Part shown: piece by piece, positions 60,051 through 64,000 of the stretch
How the letters are laid out: each line of letters opens with the position of its first letter
How positions within the stretch are numbered: position 1 is the stretch's first letter
From: Vreelandella neptunia
Lineage (GTDB): Bacteria; Pseudomonadota; Gammaproteobacteria; Pseudomonadales; Halomonadaceae
DNA: 64,000 nt
Direction of reading: 5' to 3'
Assembly: GCF_000712975.1 (NCBI RefSeq)
Contig: NZ_JHQL01000003.1
Span: 124,001 to 188,000, forward strand
Program-made: the position numbers and the translations under genes
The notes under the pieces: model-generated
What the model saw: only the letters and a program-made list of their open reading frames with translations
The model's database searches: none
Told to the model about the DNA's origin: nothing

Positions 60051-63000
60051 CTAGTGATCTTTTTTCTCAAGAGCTTCGCGCTTCGACCAAGAGAGCAGTT
60101 GGCTTGCAGGCATAGGTCTTGCGACGCCATAGCCTTGTACAAAGTCGCAGCCCATTCGCTGCAGTGTTTCAATATGCGCATCGCTCTCAGCACCTTCTGC
60201 GACGACTTGCTTGTTAAAGCGCTTGGCTAAATACGTTATGCTTTCAACAATGGCTAGGTCTTCTGGACGCTTAAGCATTCCCATCACAAAGGATTTGTCG
60301 ATTTTTACCAAGTCGACCGGCAAATTACGCAGGTAGCTCAACGACGAGTAACCCGTACCAAAATCATCGAGGGCAACTTTACAGCCCGTTTCGCGGCATC
60401 GGTTTAATATTTGGGTAGCGCTGGGCAAATCGTCTAGTGCCGCTGATTCCAGCACTTCAATACAGATGGAATGCGGAGAGACGTCAGGGTGCCTAGATAA
60501 CGTGTCCCGCAAAGTGTCAATGAACTGTTCATGCACAAGCGATTGAGGGGTCAGATTAATGCTAACGTCAATGTCTAACCTCTCTTTTTGCCATGCCGAC
60601 AGCTGTGTCAGTGATCCTTCCATGACCCAGGCATCCAGTGCCAACTCAGTATCGGTACCACTGATGAGAGGTAAGAATTGATCAGGCATGACTAAGCCGC
60701 GCTTTGGGTGGTTCCAGCGAATGAGGGCTTCTACGCCGAGCAGTTTAAGTGAACGTGCATCAATTTGAGGTTGGAAATATAGCTCAAATTGACCTGTGTT
60801 AAGGGCTTGAGAGATTTCATTACGCACTGTCTGTTGTGCTTTTAGCTTTTTCTCATGGTCAGGATCAAAGAAAGCAAATGTATTTCCCCCCTGTAGTTTT
60901 GCTTGATACATGGCTTGGTCTGCGTGGCGTAGTAGCGTATCAGGGTCAGCGTCATCCAGCGGGAACAATGTAATCCCTAGGCTTACGTTCACCACCACTG
61001 GGGATGATTCGAGTCCGTTCGGCTGCTCCAGCACGAAGCTTTTAGTGATCGCACGCAACTGCTCTGGTTTACCATTCATATCGTGAAGAAGCAGAGCAAA
61101 CTCATCGCCGCCTAAGCGTGCAACAACCCCTTGAGGCCCCACTCGATCTCTTAATTGCTGGGCAACGGATATCAAGACGTTATCTGCAGCTTTATAGCCA
61201 AACTGTTGATTGATTTTCTTGAAATCATCAAGGTCTAAAACACCAATGGCGAGGGTGTTACCGTCGTTAACGTGTGCGATCGCTTCACGTATTTTGTTGA
61301 GCATTTGATGACGGTTAGGTAGCAACGTAAGCTTATCGAAATGGCTCGCACGGTGTAGCTCTTCGGCATGCTTTTTTAGCCGCGTCATGTCCGAGAAGAT
61401 AGCCACATGATGGGTGATGTCTCCTTGGGCGTTACGAATCAAGGAAAGTGACAATGACTCATACAGTAGTTCACCGTTTTTACGTCGATTGATGAGTTCA
61501 CCACGCCAGCTCCCATTGTTTAATAAGGACTGCCACATGTCCTGGTAAAATGCTTGGGTATGACAGCCTGAGGAGAGAAAGCTGGGCTGATGGTTTAAAA
61601 CGTCGCCTCGGGTATACCCCGTCATAAGCTCAAAGGCACGATTCACATCAACGATTCGATTGTCTTGATCAGTAATCATGATGGCGTTTTGGCTGTCAGA
61701 AAAGATCCTTGCTGAGAGTTCGAGTCGTTTATGTGCCTCGTCGTGTTGAACACGCAGGCGTAGCGAGCTGATGAGTTGGCCTAAGTTGCGTAAAAACGAG
61801 GCAAGCTCCTCCATGAGACATGCCTGATACCCGCCGGGGCGGTTCGCCAGACCAATCATGGCGATCAATGTACCATTATCAGTGACGGGAATGCCGATGA
61901 AAGCATTAAGAGGAGGGTGGCCTTTAGGCAGGCCGCCACGTCGTGGGTCTTGGTCAGGAGCGTTAGCAATTAGCATCTCTCCCGTTTGTAACACGTGACC
62001 AAAAAGTGATGCTTGCTTACTAAATACTATTCCGCCCTGAGATGCTTTTTCAAACAGCCGGCGTGAGGCATGATCCCAGCTGATATCCGTAATGGCATGA
62101 GTTTTTAGAAAAGGTGTGTTTTTGTCATCGTATAATACTTCACCGATAAAACCTGAGTCGCTCTCAGTCAGCGCTACTAGCTCGGCCAGTGCATCTGAAA
62201 ATGCTTGTGACAAGTCATGCTCAGCAATAAAAGACGTCTGTAAGTGGGTAATTAATCGCTCAAGTCGCTGCTGTCGGTCCAGGCGTCGCTCATTTTTTTT
62301 GAGCGGCGTAATATCTTGAATGGTTCCTGCTATTTGCGTGGTTTCCTTACCAACAGTAACGGGAACTCCTGTGACGCGCACCCACGTAGGTAGTCCTTTA
62401 TCTTTGTGCGCTAGGCGTAACTCAAGATCAAAAGGCACCTGCTGATTAGCTGCTTTCGCCAAACTAGTTTCCAGCTGACGTTGATCTTCAGCAGTGTACA
62501 CACTGATACCGTTTGCTTTGTCATGAGAGTAGTCAGGGGCAACGCCATACAACGTATAGACGACGTCGTTCCACCATGTGGCACCTGAGGCAATATCCAA
62601 CTCCCAAAGCCCTAGGCCTGATGTGGTCACTATTCGCTCTTGGCAGTGCAACCGATGTAGCTCAAGACGCTGTATCACCAGATCTGCCAGCGTTGCCAAA
62701 TGTGTCCGCTGTGCTTGGCTGAAAACTCTTGTTTTCGTATCTAAAATACATAGCGTTCCTAGGCTATAACCTTCACGAGACACCAGCGGTGCGCCGAGGT
62801 AGTAACGAATATGAGGTGGACCCGTCACCAGGGGATTATCGACAAAACGCGTGTCCTGGGTGGCATCCGTTATTTCAAAGATGCCTTCTCCGCACAAAGC
62901 ATGTGCACAAAAAGAGATATCACGGGGTGTCTCTTTAAACGTTAAACCATGGTGGCTTTTGAACCACTGACACTCTTCATCTACAAAGCTCACTAGGACG

Positions 63001-63143
63001 TACGGAGCGTCGTAAAGATTCGCGACCATTGACGTAATACGTTCTAACATCGTGTCTTGATGCCGATCGTTCATTGTACAGTGCCATAACGCTTTCAAGC
63101 GCTCCGGCTCATCATGAGGTGTAGGAGGAGGGTGGATTTTCAT
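60051..63143 (-). CDS. Multi-sensor GGDEF-EAL c-di-GMP protein (GAF-PAS-GAF-PAS)
   Basis: 1030 residues from ATG 63143, which overlaps the chemoreceptor stop (TGATG); a GTG one codon upstream is possible. Domains: GAF (about 15-160), PAS with PAC (175-285), second GAF (300-460), PAS (475-590), GGDEF (600-760: RLGGDEFALLL, active-site residues kept) and EAL (775-1025: VEALIRWNHP, CIEVLESAALDD, LDDFGTGYSSLSYLRNLPVD, KIDKSFVMGM). Both enzyme domains look complete, so it may make or degrade c-di-GMP depending on its sensors. Translation is probably coupled to the chemoreceptor. Confidence 0.93.
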   Translation of the reverse strand: MKIHPPPTPHDEPERLKALWHCTMNDRHQDTMLERITSMVANLYDAPYVLVSFVDEECQWFKSHHGLTFKETPRDISFCAHALCGEGIFEITDATQDTRFVDNPLVTGPPHIRYYLGAPLVSREGYSLGTLCILDTKTRVFSQAQRTHLATLADLVIQRLELHRLHCQERIVTTSGLGLWELDIASGATWWNDVVYTLYGVAPDYSHDKANGISVYTAEDQRQLETSLAKAANQQVPFDLELRLAHKDKGLPTWVRVTGVPVTVGKETTQIAGTIQDITPLKKNERRLDRQQRLERLITHLQTSFIAEHDLSQAFSDALAELVALTESDSGFIGEVLYDDKNTPFLKTHAITDISWDHASRRLFEKASQGGIVFSKQASLFGHVLQTGEMLIANAPDQDPRRGGLPKGHPPLNAFIGIPVTDNGTLIAMIGLANRPGGYQACLMEELASFLRNLGQLISSLRLRVQHDEAHKRLELSARIFSDSQNAIMITDQDNRIVDVNRAFELMTGYTRGDVLNHQPSFLSSGCHTQAFYQDMWQSLLNNGSWRGELINRRKNGELLYESLSLSLIRNAQGDITHHVAIFSDMTRLKKHAEELHRASHFDKLTLLPNRHQMLNKIREAIAHVNDGNTLAIGVLDLDDFKKINQQFGYKAADNVLISVAQQLRDRVGPQGVVARLGGDEFALLLHDMNGKPEQLRAITKSFVLEQPNGLESSPVVVNVSLGITLFPLDDADPDTLLRHADQAMYQAKLQGGNTFAFFDPDHEKKLKAQQTVRNEISQALNTGQFELYFQPQIDARSLKLLGVEALIRWNHPKRGLVMPDQFLPLISGTDTELALDAWVMEGSLTQLSAWQKERLDIDVSINLTPQSLVHEQFIDTLRDTLSRHPDVSPHSICIEVLESAALDDLPSATQILNRCRETGCKVALDDFGTGYSSLSYLRNLPVDLVKIDKSFVMGMLKRPEDLAIVESITYLAKRFNKQVVAEGAESDAHIETLQRMGCDFVQGYGVARPMPASQLLSWSKREALEKKDH

Positions 63144-64000
63144 CACTTGGCTTCCCGTGATGTAACTGTCATCGAGGCTGGTAACGTAAATGGCTGACTC
63201 GTCAGGTCACTGCTCTCCCCAGCGAGTGCTGAAATTTCAAGTGTTAATTCAGAGCCATTAGGGGTAGTGCGGAACGCGCGGATCGCATTCAATAGCTGGT
63301 GGGTTTCTTGTTCCAGTGTTTGGGTCGCCCTATTAGTAGACTGCAGCTGCTCGGCCGTACGCTGAACGCCTTGCTCCATGATGTTGATGGCGCTTCCTAT
63401 TTGTGTAATGCCACTGCTTTGTCTTTGAGAGGCAGCGCTTATTTCACTCATAAAATTGTTAACTCGCTGGCTAGCCTGCATAACACGTTCAATAATCTGC
63501 TCAGTGGCTTCCACGAATTTCACACCTGCTGCAATTTCGTCGTTAGACGTATTAATTAATTGGTGAATCTCTTTCGCCGCATCTGAAGAGCATTTTGCAA
63601 GACCGCGTACTTCGCTCGCGACAACAGCAAAACCCTTACCATGAACACCCGCACGGGCGGCCTCTATCGAGGCATTGAGGGCTAAAATATTCGTTTGAAA
63701 GGCAATGGAATCAATTAAAGCGAGGGTGTCATCCATATGCTTAGCGCTTTCGGTAATCGCTTTCATGTGCTGAACGACCTGTCCCATGCTGTCGCCTGCG
63801 TTTTGCACTTCCTGCATATTAGTCGTTGCGAGGTTGCTGGCTTGTTGCGCATTTTCAGCATTTTGCTTAACGGTGACCGTCAACTGTTCAGTGCTGGCAG
63901 CGGTTTCTTGTACTGAAGAGGCCAGCTCATCACTGCTCTGGGCAATGAAGGCGTTGCTTTGACGAATATCGGCCACCGAGGGATTGACCTGGTTGATACC
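63143..64000 (-). CDS. Methyl-accepting chemotaxis protein, C-terminal part (cut by window edge)
   Basis: The frame stays open to the last base, so the start lies beyond the window; the GTG at 63976 is internal. The visible 285 residues are the cytoplasmic signalling domain, with methylation helices (SSVQETAASTEQLTVTVKQN) and the tip SIAFQTNILALNASIEAARAG-type segment with a conserved FAVVASEVRGLA. There is no CheR-binding pentapeptide (it ends SMTVTSREAK). It shares an operon with the GGDEF-EAL protein, suggesting that a shared stimulus feeds both chemotaxis and c-di-GMP. Confidence 0.93.
   Translation of the reverse strand, partial: GINQVNPSVADIRQSNAFIAQSSDELASSVQETAASTEQLTVTVKQNAENAQQASNLATTNMQEVQNAGDSMGQVVQHMKAITESAKHMDDTLALIDSIAFQTNILALNASIEAARAGVHGKGFAVVASEVRGLAKCSSDAAKEIHQLINTSNDEIAAGVKFVEATEQIIERVMQASQRVNNFMSEISAASQRQSSGITQIGSAINIMEQGVQRTAEQLQSTNRATQTLEQETHQLLNAIRAFRTTPNGSELTLEISALAGESSDLTSQPFTLPASMTVTSREAK

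Overview
The window looks like the chromosome of a moderately halophilic gammaproteobacterium, most likely Halomonas/Vreelandella. This is inferred from gene content, an apparent GC content in the low 50s and Halomonas-like proteins; no 16S rRNA gene is present. The window starts inside a HAD-hydrolase gene and ends inside a chemoreceptor gene.

Layout. (1) 1-18.8 kb, plus strand, is a surface-polysaccharide locus. It holds ugd, a PL14-like envelope protein, three very large multidomain glycosyltransferases (one fused to an AlgX/AlgJ-like SGNH domain), a glycosyltransferase-phosphoglucomutase fusion, pgi, galU, cysQ and an AT-rich Wzx-like flippase. Pgi, Pgm, GalU and Ugd form the complete route from fructose-6-phosphate to UDP-glucuronate. 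(2) 18.9-26.1 kb holds a ZIP metal transporter and an aromatic-amine catabolic module: periplasmic copper amine oxidase, porin, aldehyde dehydrogenase and a FeaR-like AraC regulator. (3) 26.3-27.6 kb is a REP-type repeat array ending at a RAYT (REP-associated tyrosine transposase) gene. Dispersed copies of the same repeat punctuate the polysaccharide locus. (4) 28-32 kb holds gdhA, rnk, and a hipBA toxin-antitoxin pair lying between a decayed tnpB and what looks like that element's right end. (5) 32.2-36.6 kb holds an IclR regulator divergent from a self-sufficient P450-reductase fusion and an orphan TRAP binding protein. (6) 36.7-51.6 kb, minus strand, is a tightly overlapping seven-gene operon: kpsC, kpsS, SDR, LTA-synthase-like enzyme, 2443-residue reducing type I PKS, alpha-oxoamine synthase, rfaH. 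It resembles the rhizobial rkpAGHIJ region for capsular K-antigen. A TnpB element with its guide-RNA end is inserted exactly at its 5' end. (7) 53-64 kb is a signalling region: three GGDEF proteins (one GGDEF-EAL), two chemoreceptors, an AEC transporter and tRNA-Arg(CCU).

Most notable. The PKS-oxoamine synthase-SDR-KpsSC operon may build a sphingoid-like polyketide lipid anchor for a capsule, and its own antiterminator is its last gene. A seven-unit heptanucleotide repeat inside a glycosyltransferase could switch that gene on and off. All functions are read from motifs in the sequence; no database search was run.
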